Positions 46,086 to 55,504 of a stretch of 64,000 nucleotides of DNA are shown one piece after another. Both the position numbers and the translations under genes were made by a program. Source of the DNA: Crocinitomix algicola (GTDB lineage Bacteria > Bacteroidota > Bacteroidia > Flavobacteriales_D > Crocinitomicaceae); the NCBI RefSeq assembly GCF_001661595.2, contig NZ_LYPF02000004.1, positions 62,001 through 126,000 on the forward strand, in the 5' to 3' direction. The notes beneath the pieces are model-generated. The model was not told the DNA's origin and did not search any database. It saw nothing but the letters and a program-made list of their open reading frames with translations. Within the stretch, counting starts at the first letter, position 1. Each line of letters opens with the position of its first letter.

Positions 46086-47144
46086 TTGAAACGTATTGTT
46101 GTACATATCATTTTAATATTAATGCCAATAATTGGCTTTAATCAAGACATTCACTTCTCTCAATTAGCGCGTTCTGAGTTTCTTGTGAACCCGGCGTTTA
46201 CAGGAACGTTTAATGGTAATATTCGCGCCACAGCTAATTGGAAAGATCAATGGCAGTCTATTAATAATACTTTTCGAACCTACGCGTCATCCGCCGAGTT
46301 TACATTTGGTAAGGGCCGACCAAAGCATCCAACTTTTTATGGTGTGGGTCTTTTTGCAGCGAAAGATGTGTCTGGAGATGTTGAGCTCGGTGCAACAAAT
46401 TTGGGAGCTTCTTTCTCATCCATATTTAAAATATCCAGAAATCAACGCTTTTCAATTGGGTTACAAGGCGGTTATGGTAAGTTGGGAATAAGTACCTCAA
46501 ACATGCAATGGGGTAGTCAGTATTCTGGCTTAAATTTTGATCCAGCTTTGTTTGATGGTGAAGGTGTAGATTTTAATCCGCAACAATTTTGGGACCTATC
46601 CGCAGGAGTTGCGTGGTGGTACCGAAAAAATGACCGAAGTGTTGCGTTCGGAGCTCCTCATGATGCTAAAATAGGTTTAGCTGTTTATCATTTAAATAGA
46701 CCCGAAACTGGATTTATATTTGGGGAGGAAGTGAGAACACCAATGCGAATGGTTTTTCATGCCTCTGCCGTTCTGCCAACCCCAATTCTTGATTTATACT
46801 GGTATCCAAATTTGACAACTCAAATTCAGGGAAAACAAAGTGAAGTTGTTTTTGGTGCCATTGCTAAATATACACTTCAATCAGGTTCTAAACGAACGGG
46901 TTATGGAACAGATGTTGCTGTTTCAGGTGGATTCAATTTTCGGATAAATAATGTTTTTGATGCCGTGATTCCCCAGATATTTTTGGATGTAGAGTCTTTT
47001 TCATTTGGTTTATCGTATGATATCAATATGTCACGGTTAAACACTGCCTCTTCATATCGAGGAGGACTAGAATTATCGTTACGTTTCACTAATTTTAATC
47101 ATTACACACATAAGAATCCATTCCGTCGCGCGGTAGATATATAA
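46086..47144 (+). CDS. PorP/SprF-family type IX secretion-associated outer-membrane protein
   Basis: 352 residues. A signal peptide (1-20, ending GFNQ) is followed by the family opening DIHFSQLARSEFLVNPAFTG. The rest is a beta-barrel-like succession of aromatic-ended strands, with late sequence LSYDINMS...GGLELSLRF. PorP/SprF proteins attach or assist secretion of particular surface adhesins. A stop at 46080-46082 leaves TTG at 46086 as start; the first ATG (codon 13) would destroy the signal peptide. No large adhesin gene is adjacent. Confidence 0.9.
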   Translation: MKRIVVHIILILMPIIGFNQDIHFSQLARSEFLVNPAFTGTFNGNIRATANWKDQWQSINNTFRTYASSAEFTFGKGRPKHPTFYGVGLFAAKDVSGDVELGATNLGASFSSIFKISRNQRFSIGLQGGYGKLGISTSNMQWGSQYSGLNFDPALFDGEGVDFNPQQFWDLSAGVAWWYRKNDRSVAFGAPHDAKIGLAVYHLNRPETGFIFGEEVRTPMRMVFHASAVLPTPILDLYWYPNLTTQIQGKQSEVVFGAIAKYTLQSGSKRTGYGTDVAVSGGFNFRINNVFDAVIPQIFLDVESFSFGLSYDINMSRLNTASSYRGGLELSLRFTNFNHYTHKNPFRRAVDI

Positions 47145-47168
47145 AAAAGGATAATTCAAGAGTTTTTA

Positions 47169-47176
47169 TATATTTG
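47169..47176 (+). promoter_or_regulatory. -7 element of second solute-binding lipoprotein gene
   Basis: TATATTTG, 23 nt before the ATG at 47200. Confidence 0.5.
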
Positions 47177-47199
47177 TTTTACCTGATAAAACTGCAAGC

Positions 47200-48981
47200 A
47201 TGGAAAAATTTCATAGAGGTGTTATCTTTGCCTTGTTCGCTCTGCTAATTGGATGCGGAGGAAATAATGATAATCTTGCAAAAAATGAAGGTGATCCCAA
47301 CGAACTGATTGCGGTTAAAGGTGAAAAGTTTAACGGCGGTGTAGTTCGATTGAATTCTGTTGAGGACTTCACAAGCCTTTTTCCACCTGCTATCAATGAT
47401 ATATATTCGAACCATATCGCAAGTCAAGTTTATGAAGGCTTATTAAAATTTAATCAATCTACTTTAGAGCTTGAACCATGTATTGCTCATTCTTTTGCGA
47501 TATCTCAGGATAAATTGACCTATACCTTTCATTTACGAAATGATGTCTATTTTGTCAACGACCCCTGTTTTCCAAATAGCTTAGGTAGAAAAGTAACGGC
47601 TCAAGATTTTAAGTATTGCTTTGAATTTTTATGTTCTAATCATGCTTCCAATAAATGGTCTACTCTATTTCGAGGACGAATTATCGGTGCGGAACAATAT
47701 GCAGACGGAGCTTCAAATTCGGTTGATGGAATACGCGCTCTAAATGATTCTACATTAGAGTTTAAATTGATTAATCCTTACGCCGCATTTCCAAATTTGC
47801 TAGCAATTCTTGCGACATCTGTCTACCCCAAAGAAGCAATTCAAAAATATGGTTTTGAAGGAATGAAGTCTCAGATGGTTGGAACGGGTCCGTTTATCCC
47901 AAAAAAAATCGAAAATGGAGAAGAAATAATATTAAAAAAGAATTCAAATTATTGGGCAAATGATGAATTTGGTAATAAGCTTCCCTTTTTAAATGAAATT
48001 CATTTTTCGTTTATAAAAGATAAGAATGAAGAATTAAACGCTTTTAAAAATGATAAACTAGATATGGTTTGGGGAATTCCATATCAAGAAGTGCCAAACA
48101 TTATGGGCTCACTACAAGAAGCAATGGATGGTAAAAATAAGGCCTTCGAAGTTCAATCAATCAATAGTTTAAACATTCAATATTATGGATTTCTTTATAC
48201 GAGTGAAGTATTTAATGATGTACGAATTCGAAAAGCATTTAATTATGCGATTGACAGAGATTCAATAGTGGATTTTATTTTGCAGGGAGAAGGCAGTCCT
48301 GCTTACCATGGGTTTGTGCCTGAAATTAAAGGTTACCCCAGCCAATCAGTAAATGGATTTTATTATGATCCTATTCAGGCGAGAGAATTACTTGCTCAAG
48401 CGGGTTATCCGAATGGAGAAGGATTTCCACAAGTCACTCTGAATTTAAATTCGAGTGGAGGTGTTAATGAAAAAGTAGCTGAGGCGTTAACCTATATGAT
48501 AAATAAAACATTGAACATAAGTATTTTGATTAATGTAATGCCAATGGCTGAATTACAGCCAAAGGTAGAACAAGGACAGGTAGATTTTTGGAGGTTTGGC
48601 TGGATTGCTGATTATCCTGACCCTTCAAATTTTCTTCACCTATTCTATGGTAAAAACATTATTCCGGAACGTGATATGTCAATTAATTATTTCAGATATC
48701 AAAACGCCGACTTCGATCTTATCTACGAAGAAGCATTGCAAGAGATTAATTTGGATAGACGAATGGGACTATATGCTAAAGCAGATCAAATATTAATTAA
48801 TGACGCTGTAATTATGCCGCTTTATTTTAATGTTGATATTCGACTAATTAATCCTGAATTACATAATTTTGATGTAAATGAAATGGAGTTTAGGGATCTT
48901 TCAGTAGTCTATTATATGAAACCAGATAATCCCGATAATATTCGCGTTTACGATCACTTTACCGAAGAGTCTAACGAATAG
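47200..48981 (+). CDS. Peptide-type ABC transporter substrate-binding lipoprotein (second copy)
   Basis: 593 residues. The lipoprotein signal ends LIGC (Cys19) before GGNNDN. SBP family 5 hallmarks include AHSFAISQDKLTYTFHLRNDVYF, MVGTGPFIPKK and VRIRKAFNYAIDRDSIVDF. The length and layout match the protein at 20658, including a similar WRFGWIADYPDP segment, so they are paralogues. No permease or ATPase lies next to it. The gene ends 5 nt from the convergent asd. Confidence 0.88.
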   Translation: MEKFHRGVIFALFALLIGCGGNNDNLAKNEGDPNELIAVKGEKFNGGVVRLNSVEDFTSLFPPAINDIYSNHIASQVYEGLLKFNQSTLELEPCIAHSFAISQDKLTYTFHLRNDVYFVNDPCFPNSLGRKVTAQDFKYCFEFLCSNHASNKWSTLFRGRIIGAEQYADGASNSVDGIRALNDSTLEFKLINPYAAFPNLLAILATSVYPKEAIQKYGFEGMKSQMVGTGPFIPKKIENGEEIILKKNSNYWANDEFGNKLPFLNEIHFSFIKDKNEELNAFKNDKLDMVWGIPYQEVPNIMGSLQEAMDGKNKAFEVQSINSLNIQYYGFLYTSEVFNDVRIRKAFNYAIDRDSIVDFILQGEGSPAYHGFVPEIKGYPSQSVNGFYYDPIQARELLAQAGYPNGEGFPQVTLNLNSSGGVNEKVAEALTYMINKTLNISILINVMPMAELQPKVEQGQVDFWRFGWIADYPDPSNFLHLFYGKNIIPERDMSINYFRYQNADFDLIYEEALQEINLDRRMGLYAKADQILINDAVIMPLYFNVDIRLINPELHNFDVNEMEFRDLSVVYYMKPDNPDNIRVYDHFTEESNE

Positions 48982-48986
48982 AATTG

Positions 48987-49973
48987 CTAAACTAAATCAT
49001 TGTTTATCAAGTGTGCAGCTATCTGAACTGCATTGGTAGCAGCTCCTTTTCTTAAGTTGTCAGCAACAATCCATAGGTTTAACGTATTAGCTTGGCTCTC
49101 GTCTCGTCGAATTCGTCCTACAAAAACATCATCTTTTCCTTTTGCATAAATTGGCATAGGATAAGTGTTGGTCTCAACATTGTCTTTCAAACAAACCCCA
49201 GGTGTTTCGTGTAGTATTTTTCGAACTTCATTTAATTCAAAATCAGATTCAAATTCTATATTCACCGCTTCTGAATGGCCACCAGATACAGGAACTCGAA
49301 CAGCTGTTGCAGTAACATTGATTGATGGGTCAAGAATTTTCTTCGTTTCATTGGTGAGTTTCATTTCTTCTTTGGTATAACCGTTGTCTAGAAAAACATC
49401 GCAATGTGGTAAGCAATTTTCGTTGATAGGGTACGGGTAGGCCATCTCTCCATCCAAACCAGCTTTCTCGTTCTCCAATTGTTTCATTGCTTTTACTCCT
49501 GAACCAGAGATCGACTGATAAGTGGATACAATTACACGTTTTACTTTATACTTTTTATGCAAAGGCGATAAAACCATAACCATTTGAATGGTTGAGCAAT
49601 TAGGATTCGCAATTATTTTATCCGTCGATTCAATTTTGTCCGCGTTAATTTCAGGAACAATAAGTGGTTTATCTTGATCCATTCTAAAAGCACTCGAATT
49701 GTCAATAACTGTTGTGCCAGCCGCTTTAAATTTTGGCGCCCATTCAAGTGATGTTCCACCACCAGCAGAAAAAATGGCAATGTCGGGAGCAGCATCAACA
49801 GCAGTTGCTAGTCCTATAACAGTATACGATTTATTCATGAAGGTAATTTCTTTTCCAACTGATTTTTCAGATGCTACCATCAAGTATTCATCGATTGGCA
49901 AATTTTGTTCCTTTAATACAGCCAAAATTTCCGTTCCAACCATTCCCGTTGCTCCAACTATCGCGACTTTCAT
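48987..49973 (-). CDS. asd: Aspartate-semialdehyde dehydrogenase
   Basis: 328 residues. The NADP motif GATGMVGTE starts at residue 7. The catalytic Cys is Cys126 in NPNCSTIQ, and the active-site His is His233 in GGHSEAVNIEF. It reduces aspartyl phosphate toward lysine/diaminopimelate, threonine and methionine. It is monocistronic, divergent from the lamin-tail gene. Confidence 0.97.
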   Translation of the reverse strand: MKVAIVGATGMVGTEILAVLKEQNLPIDEYLMVASEKSVGKEITFMNKSYTVIGLATAVDAAPDIAIFSAGGGTSLEWAPKFKAAGTTVIDNSSAFRMDQDKPLIVPEINADKIESTDKIIANPNCSTIQMVMVLSPLHKKYKVKRVIVSTYQSISGSGVKAMKQLENEKAGLDGEMAYPYPINENCLPHCDVFLDNGYTKEEMKLTNETKKILDPSINVTATAVRVPVSGGHSEAVNIEFESDFELNEVRKILHETPGVCLKDNVETNTYPMPIYAKGKDDVFVGRIRRDESQANTLNLWIVADNLRKGAATNAVQIAAHLINNDLV

Positions 49974-49995
49974 TTTTTAATTTTTTTAGACGTTA

Positions 49996-50003
49996 CAAAA
50001 GTA
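49996..50003 (-). promoter_or_regulatory. -7 element of asd
   Basis: TACTTTTG on the minus strand, 22 nt before the asd ATG. Confidence 0.55.
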
Positions 50004-50004
50004 C

Positions 50005-50012
50005 TATATTTA
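50005..50012 (+). promoter_or_regulatory. -7-like element of the lamin-tail protein gene
   Basis: TATATTTA, one base off the consensus, 22 nt before the ATG at 50035. It abuts the asd element on the other strand. Confidence 0.4.
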
Positions 50013-50034
50013 ACGTGCTTACTGAATATTAAAA

Positions 50035-52587
50035 ATGAGATTTTATTTAACACTCGGTATTTTATTTGTGGCCTTTGTAACGAAGGCTCAATTCTCTGAA
50101 AATTTTGGAGATGGAAATTTCGATACCGATCCGGTATGGATTGGAGTAACTGATAATTTTATTGTCAATGCGGATAATCAATTGCAATTAAATGCACCAC
50201 CAGAGGCAGATACGTCTTACTTGGTCACAAATTCAACAGTAATTGACGATGTAACTTGGGATTTTTGGATAAGAATGGCATTTAATCCATCTTCAAGTAA
50301 CTTGGTGCGTGTTTATTTAGTTACTGACCAGGAAAATCTCAAGGATGATTTAAACGGGTATTTTGTTCAAGTAGGAAATACAGATGATGAAATTAGTTTA
50401 TACCGGCAATCAGGTGCTACAATTACTAAAATAATTGACGGAATAAATGATGTTGTAGATCTTGCTGATGTTAATGTTAGAATACGAGTTACACGCGACG
50501 CTTTAGGCAATTGGGAATTGTTAAGAGATGCCACGGGAGGGTATTCATTTGTATCAGAAGGTACCGTATTGGATAATACACATTTAAGTTCGGCCTATTT
50601 TGGCGTTTTTTGTAAATATACATCTACACGTTCGGATAAGTTTTTCTTTGATGAGTTAGGGACACCGTACATTGATACAACTCCACCAACCGTTGAAACT
50701 ATCACAGTTGTTTCTCCAACATCAATTCGTGTGTTTTTCTCAGAACCAGTGAATGGTGTTACAGCAGAGAACACATCAAATTATTTTTTAGATAATGGTG
50801 CAGGTAATCCAATATCAGCAGTACGTGATGCGGTTGATTTTTCCCAAGTTGATTTAACGTTTGACTCACCTTTGTTGAATGCAACTTGGTATAACTTGGA
50901 AGTTAATAATGTCGAGGATTTGGATGATAATATAATCGATCCCACAGTGGAAGAGTTCTTTTATTTTATTCCAGAATTAGCTTTTGAAAATGATCTTGTC
51001 TTTTCAGAACTCATGATTGACCCCAGTCCAATAGTTGGATTGCCAGAAGTCGAATTCATAGAGATATTTAATAGATCTGATAAAGTATTTGAACTCGAAA
51101 ATTGGACAATTAATGATAATTCAACAATGACAACGCTTCCTTCTTATATCATCGAGCCTAATCAATATTTGGTGTTATGTGGATTGGAGGAAGGTGAATT
51201 GTTTGGGATTGATAATTACATCGAATTGGCGGGATTACCGACATTGACAAATGCTGAAGATTATATTGTTATAAAAAATAACGAAGGGTTGCTAATCGAT
51301 TCTGTGTTTTACAATCAAACATGGTATAATAATAATGATAAGGATGATGGAGGATGGACCCTAGAACGGATAAATATGGAAGCGCCTTGCAGTGGAAAAG
51401 ATAATTGGAGTGCTTCTGAACATCCTTCGGGCGGAACTCCAGGCAGTCAGAATTCAATATGGTCGAATGAGGATGATGTACAAGCCCCTGTAATAGCGTT
51501 TTTAGAGGTGCTGAACGATAATGAAATTATAATTAGCTTTAATGAAAATTTGGACACTACCATAGATTTGGAGATTGAAATCAATCCAACTGCTGGAGGT
51601 TTTGAAGGAGAATTTTTAAATTTTGATTCATACCGTTTATATGATTTGACCTTAGAAGAAAATACGTATTACACTTTGACTGTAAGTGGTGGACAGGATT
51701 GTTGGGGAAATCTAATTAATGACCAAATCCAATTTGGCTTACCCGGAAATCCCGAACAAGGTGATATTATTTTAAACGAAATATTGTTTAATCCGCAAAC
51801 TGGAGGAACAGATTATGTGGAGCTGGTAAATATATCGGACAAAATCATTGATCTTAACAAATTATTCATAGCAAATTGGGATGATCAAATCGATAATTAC
51901 GAATTAATAGGTGCACAACAGCATTTATTATTCCCCAACGAATATGCCTTGCTGTCTGAGGATTCTACTCAAGTAATTGATTATTTTGCGGTATACGGAG
52001 TAGGACAATTTATTGATACTGATTTACCGAGTTTCCCAAATGATTCAGCAACGGTTTATTTATTAAATTCAGATTCAACAATGCTAGATTATTTTCATTA
52101 TGATGACGATGATCATTACCCATTATTAAATTCTACAGATGGCAAGGCTTTGGAAAGAATAACTTTTGGCGGCGGTTTAAATAACTCAAATAACTGGCAT
52201 ACCGCATCTGAAAATGTCCAATGGGGAACGCCGGGTTATTTAAACTCACAATTTGCAGCACCAATAGCGTTAGGTGAAGTGAGCATTGATCCGCAAATTT
52301 TTTCTCCTGATGAAGACGGATATGAAGATGTGCTGACGATAAACTTTAAATTGACAAATGTCGATAATAACATCGATGTATCGATATATGACAATCAAGG
52401 ACGACTCATTAAAAAACTAGCAGATAATTATTTTATAGGCCAAAATGGTTTGTTAATATGGGATGGAATTAATGAAGATGGAGAAAAGGCTGCAATAGGT
52501 ACTTACATTATTTTAATTGATGTAAAAAATAAGGAAGGAATTCGCAGCCAGTTCAAAAAAGTAGCTGTCCTTGCAGGACGATTATAA
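50035..52587 (+). CDS. Exported surface protein with lamin-tail and Big_5 domains
   Basis: 850 residues. A signal peptide (1-19, ending TKAQ) precedes a jelly-roll-like N-terminal region (FSENFGDGNFDTDPVW). Big_5-type Ig domains lie at about 220-310 and 480-565. Two lamin-tail domains lie at about 320-470 (VFSELMIDPSP) and 580-740 (ILNEILFNPQTGG). The C-terminus (FSPDEDGYEDVLTINFKL..., FlgD-like) is a T9SS-type sorting region. It is probably surface-attached or released; function unknown. Its stop lies 1 nt from the convergent pyk stop. Confidence 0.82.
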   Translation: MRFYLTLGILFVAFVTKAQFSENFGDGNFDTDPVWIGVTDNFIVNADNQLQLNAPPEADTSYLVTNSTVIDDVTWDFWIRMAFNPSSSNLVRVYLVTDQENLKDDLNGYFVQVGNTDDEISLYRQSGATITKIIDGINDVVDLADVNVRIRVTRDALGNWELLRDATGGYSFVSEGTVLDNTHLSSAYFGVFCKYTSTRSDKFFFDELGTPYIDTTPPTVETITVVSPTSIRVFFSEPVNGVTAENTSNYFLDNGAGNPISAVRDAVDFSQVDLTFDSPLLNATWYNLEVNNVEDLDDNIIDPTVEEFFYFIPELAFENDLVFSELMIDPSPIVGLPEVEFIEIFNRSDKVFELENWTINDNSTMTTLPSYIIEPNQYLVLCGLEEGELFGIDNYIELAGLPTLTNAEDYIVIKNNEGLLIDSVFYNQTWYNNNDKDDGGWTLERINMEAPCSGKDNWSASEHPSGGTPGSQNSIWSNEDDVQAPVIAFLEVLNDNEIIISFNENLDTTIDLEIEINPTAGGFEGEFLNFDSYRLYDLTLEENTYYTLTVSGGQDCWGNLINDQIQFGLPGNPEQGDIILNEILFNPQTGGTDYVELVNISDKIIDLNKLFIANWDDQIDNYELIGAQQHLLFPNEYALLSEDSTQVIDYFAVYGVGQFIDTDLPSFPNDSATVYLLNSDSTMLDYFHYDDDDHYPLLNSTDGKALERITFGGGLNNSNNWHTASENVQWGTPGYLNSQFAAPIALGEVSIDPQIFSPDEDGYEDVLTINFKLTNVDNNIDVSIYDNQGRLIKKLADNYFIGQNGLLIWDGINEDGEKAAIGTYIILIDVKNKEGIRSQFKKVAVLAGRL

Positions 52588-52588
52588 A

Positions 52589-54007
52589 TTAAACATAGCT
52601 GAGTTTCACCATATTTGATTTACCTTTTTCTTCAATTGGAACGGATGCGATATTAATTACAATATCCCCTTCTTCAAGTAAACCAAGTTTTTTAAGGATA
52701 TACTTACTGTCGCTGATAGTGTGGTCTGTACTAACCATTTTATCATAGTAATAACCTTTAACCCCCCAAACTAAGCTCAATTGTGTTAAAATTTGCTTGT
52801 TTTCAGTAAATACAAACGTGTCCGATTTTGGTCGTTGTGATGATATTTTATAAGCAGTATAACCTGAAAAAGTCATCGTAATTATCCCTTTAGCTTCAAC
52901 ACGCTGCGCTAGTCTCGTGGCATTGAAACAAATTGAATCCGTGATAAAACGTTCTTGATTTTTTTCCGGTAATTCCTCTTTGTGATATATAGAATCATTT
53001 TTCTCTACTTCGTTCACGATTTTAGACATCGCTTTAATCACCTCAAGTGGATATTTTCCAACTGAGGTTTCACCTGATAACATTACGGCATCTGCCCCGT
53101 CTAAAACAGCATTGGCAACATCATTAACTTCGGCACGAGTTGGCGTAAAGTTTTCTATCATGCTTTCCATCATTTGCGTTGCAACAATGGTCGGCTTTGC
53201 ATGCTTCCGACAAGTTTTAATCATCATTTTTTGAAGATTAGGTACTGTTTCCATTGGCACTTCAACACCTAAATCTCCTCTTGCAACCATTAATGCATCC
53301 GTCGCTCTAATGATGTCTTCGATTTCATTTATCGCTTCAGGTTTTTCAATTTTCGCAATGACTTTTGCATGACATTTATGATTTTGTATAATATGTTTAA
53401 GCTCGATAATATCTCGGGCAGATCGAACAAAAGATAACCCAATCCAATCAACATTGTGAGATAAGGCAAAGGTTAAGTCATTTGAGTCTTTTTCAGTAAT
53501 ACATGGCAAAGATATAGCTGTATTTGGTAGGTTAACGCCCTTTTTCGAACTTAAGGTCCCTCCATGAACTACTTTGGTTCGAACTTCGTTCTCCATATTT
53601 GTAGAGATGACTTCCAGTTCTAATTTCCCATCGTCCATTAAAACAGCATCACCAATTGAAACATCTTTTGGAAACTCCTTATAAGTTAAATAGACTTTTT
53701 CTTTGGTTCCCATGCACTCATTTGTCGTAATAATTAACTCTTCACCATCCGTTAATTCTACAGCGTTATTTTCAACTTCACCAATTCTTATTTTCGGTCC
53801 CTGTAAATCCGCTAAAATTGAAATATGTGTTCCTTCTTCCTTGTTGATTTCACGAATCATGTTTATGGTACGTAAATGATCTTCATGACTTCCGTGTGAG
53901 AAATTCAATCGACATACATTTACACCCGCACGAATCATTTCTCTTAATATCTCTTTGGATGCCGTAGAGGCAGGCCCCATAGTTGCTACTATTTTTGTTT
54001 TTTTCAT
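52589..54007 (-). CDS. pyk: Pyruvate kinase
   Basis: 472 residues. It begins KKTKIVATMGPAS and has the substrate helix signature GVNVCRLNFSHGSH, the active-site IAKIEKPEAI and the signature ALMVARGDLGVEVPME. A full C-terminal allosteric domain is present. It transfers phosphate from phosphoenolpyruvate to ADP. It is downstream of the IPExxxVDY gene, 39 nt apart, and probably in one transcript with it. Confidence 0.98.
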   Translation of the reverse strand: MKKTKIVATMGPASTASKEILREMIRAGVNVCRLNFSHGSHEDHLRTINMIREINKEEGTHISILADLQGPKIRIGEVENNAVELTDGEELIITTNECMGTKEKVYLTYKEFPKDVSIGDAVLMDDGKLELEVISTNMENEVRTKVVHGGTLSSKKGVNLPNTAISLPCITEKDSNDLTFALSHNVDWIGLSFVRSARDIIELKHIIQNHKCHAKVIAKIEKPEAINEIEDIIRATDALMVARGDLGVEVPMETVPNLQKMMIKTCRKHAKPTIVATQMMESMIENFTPTRAEVNDVANAVLDGADAVMLSGETSVGKYPLEVIKAMSKIVNEVEKNDSIYHKEELPEKNQERFITDSICFNATRLAQRVEAKGIITMTFSGYTAYKISSQRPKSDTFVFTENKQILTQLSLVWGVKGYYYDKMVSTDHTISDSKYILKKLGLLEEGDIVINIASVPIEEKGKSNMVKLSYV

Positions 54008-54045
54008 TTTTAAAATTTCGTTTTGTGTTTTCTAAAGTAAATTTG

Positions 54046-54462
54046 TTAAAAAATTAAATTCGCTTTAGACTTTAGTTCGTCTGGGTTAAAAACAAACGCG
54101 GTTAAGATACTGTCAATCCCTTTTAATGACGTTAATATATCATTAATTTCAAGGGTAAAATTGTTTTTTAGCATTAAAAAATAATCAATCTGGTCTTTTT
54201 CAGGAATCAACCTCCTGTAATGATTGGAAATATTTTTAATCAAATAATATTCAATGTGCTCAATTTCGTCATAGAAAGAATAAAAAGAGTAGTGATGCAC
54301 CGCCTCCTTTTTCACGACAATCTCTAAATCCTTGTCTTTTTCCAATGAAATGGCTAATGCTTTGTTTATCCCCCAAGTTAATCGGTAATCTGCATTACTC
54401 GAGCATATTCCTATCAATTCGAAAGAATAATCATCTTCTAATATTAATTTATGCTTTGCCAT
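54046..54462 (-). CDS. IPExxxVDY-family protein
   Basis: 138 residues from the ATG at 54462 (MAKHKLILEDDYSFELIGI). The motif that names the family appears as LIPEKDQIDYF near 107-117. The frame is open to 54489, but the TAAATTTG element at 54477-54484 lies inside that extension, so the shorter start is used. The family is confined, to my knowledge, to Bacteroidota; function is unknown. Its conserved place beside pyruvate kinase suggests co-expression. Confidence 0.88.
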   Translation of the reverse strand: MAKHKLILEDDYSFELIGICSSNADYRLTWGINKALAISLEKDKDLEIVVKKEAVHHYSFYSFYDEIEHIEYYLIKNISNHYRRLIPEKDQIDYFLMLKNNFTLEINDILTSLKGIDSILTAFVFNPDELKSKANLIF

Positions 54463-54476
54463 AGTTAAGAATGTAG

Positions 54477-54484
54477 CAAATTTA
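54477..54484 (-). promoter_or_regulatory. -7 element of IPExxxVDY-pyk transcript
   Basis: TAAATTTG on the minus strand, 14 nt before the chosen ATG. Confidence 0.55.
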
Positions 54485-54518
54485 TTCATTATTCCAATAT
54501 CGCCTTATTTTAATCGAA

Positions 54519-54552
54519 TTGAAAATGGGCTGAATTAAAAAAATTATATTTG
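54519..54552 (+). promoter_or_regulatory. Promoter of cyclase-family gene
   Basis: TTG at 54519-54521, 23-nt spacer and TATATTTG at 54545-54552; the leader to the ATG is about 50 nt. Confidence 0.55.
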
Positions 54553-54605
54553 AAAAAATTTACAATTCAATTCGAATTACTTATAGAAAGTGTAATCGCT
54601 TAAGC

Positions 54606-55367
54606 ATGAAACTCTACTTAAATACAGAAGAATATATAGACACAGATAAAGGAGTAGACTTGTCTATTCCAATTAGTAGCCATTCAGATAGTGTTAATGC
54701 TTGGTATGTCAATCCGGTGAAAATTGAACCTGTAAAAAGTGGGAGTTTTGTTGGGGATGTGAATCAGGGAGGAACAGTTAACTTTAAAGATGTTACAATC
54801 AATCCACATGGAAATGGAACGCATACCGAGTGCGTCGGCCATATTTCGAAGGAATTATATACTATTAATCAATGTCTCAAAAGCTTTCATCATAAAGCGC
54901 AGGTGATCTCTGTCAGTCCGAAGAAGATTCAAAATGAAGTTTTCAATCAAATTGATCAAGTAATAACTAAGGATTGTATTTCTAATGGTTTAAGTAACTG
55001 GAGTCACGAAAACACCTTGATAGTTAGGACATTGCCGAATGAAATTGAGAAAAAGAAGAAGCAATATTCTGGATCTAATCCGCCCTACTTTACCAAAGAG
55101 GCAATCTCGTTTATAAATGAAATTGGGGTTGAACATTTGATGGTAGACTTGCCATCTGTTGATCGAGAAGTAGATCATGGGGCATTGACTGCGCATAAAA
55201 CTTTTTGGTCTTATCCTGAAAACCCACAGCTTCATAAAACTATTTCTGAATTGCTGTTCATCCCAAACGAATTAAAGGATGGGAAATATATTATCCAAAT
55301 TCAAATTATGAGCCTTGAAAACGATGCTTCACCAAGTAAAATTGTTGCGCATGAAATACTTAAGTGA
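54606..55367 (+). CDS. Cyclase-family (kynurenine formamidase-like) hydrolase
   Basis: 253 residues. The metal-binding core is INPHGNGTHTECVGH near 72-86, matching the HxxxHxD/E pattern of the cyclase family (PF04199). MVDLPSVDRE and HGALTAHKTFW follow in the second half. Members hydrolyse amides or lactones such as N-formylkynurenine; the substrate cannot be assigned. No tryptophan-degradation genes are adjacent. There is no signal peptide. Confidence 0.82.
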   Translation: MKLYLNTEEYIDTDKGVDLSIPISSHSDSVNAWYVNPVKIEPVKSGSFVGDVNQGGTVNFKDVTINPHGNGTHTECVGHISKELYTINQCLKSFHHKAQVISVSPKKIQNEVFNQIDQVITKDCISNGLSNWSHENTLIVRTLPNEIEKKKKQYSGSNPPYFTKEAISFINEIGVEHLMVDLPSVDREVDHGALTAHKTFWSYPENPQLHKTISELLFIPNELKDGKYIIQIQIMSLENDASPSKIVAHEILK

Positions 55368-55409
55368 AACTAATGGATGAAGCGAAATTTAATTAAAACT
55401 GCGAAGTTA

Positions 55410-55440
55410 TTGCATAATTCCATTAATCTACTTATATTTG
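55410..55440 (+). promoter_or_regulatory. Promoter of rimP-nusA-infB
   Basis: TTG at 55410-55412, 20-nt spacer and TATATTTG at 55433-55440. The predicted transcript begins near 55445, about 60 nt before the rimP ATG. Confidence 0.72.
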
Positions 55441-55468
55441 CACCGTTAAAAGATAAGTATTGATAAAC

Positions 55469-55494
55469 AGAGGGGACAGTTGTCCCCTCTTTTT
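55469..55494 (+). terminator. Terminator-like hairpin in the rimP leader (putative attenuator)
   Basis: AGAGGGGAC (55469-55477) pairs with GTCCCCTCT (55482-55490) around an AGTT loop, then TTTT. It lies inside the 5' leader, between the promoter and the rimP ATG at 55505. It is a complete intrinsic terminator shape in front of nusA's own operon. Confidence 0.8.
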
Positions 55495-55504
55495 GTACTT
55501 TAAA

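Noticed and set aside
55460-55504. Fifteen-codon N-terminal extension of RimP
   Set aside because: It is encoded by the hairpin leader and has no similarity to RimP; the ATG at 55505 matches the family N-terminus.
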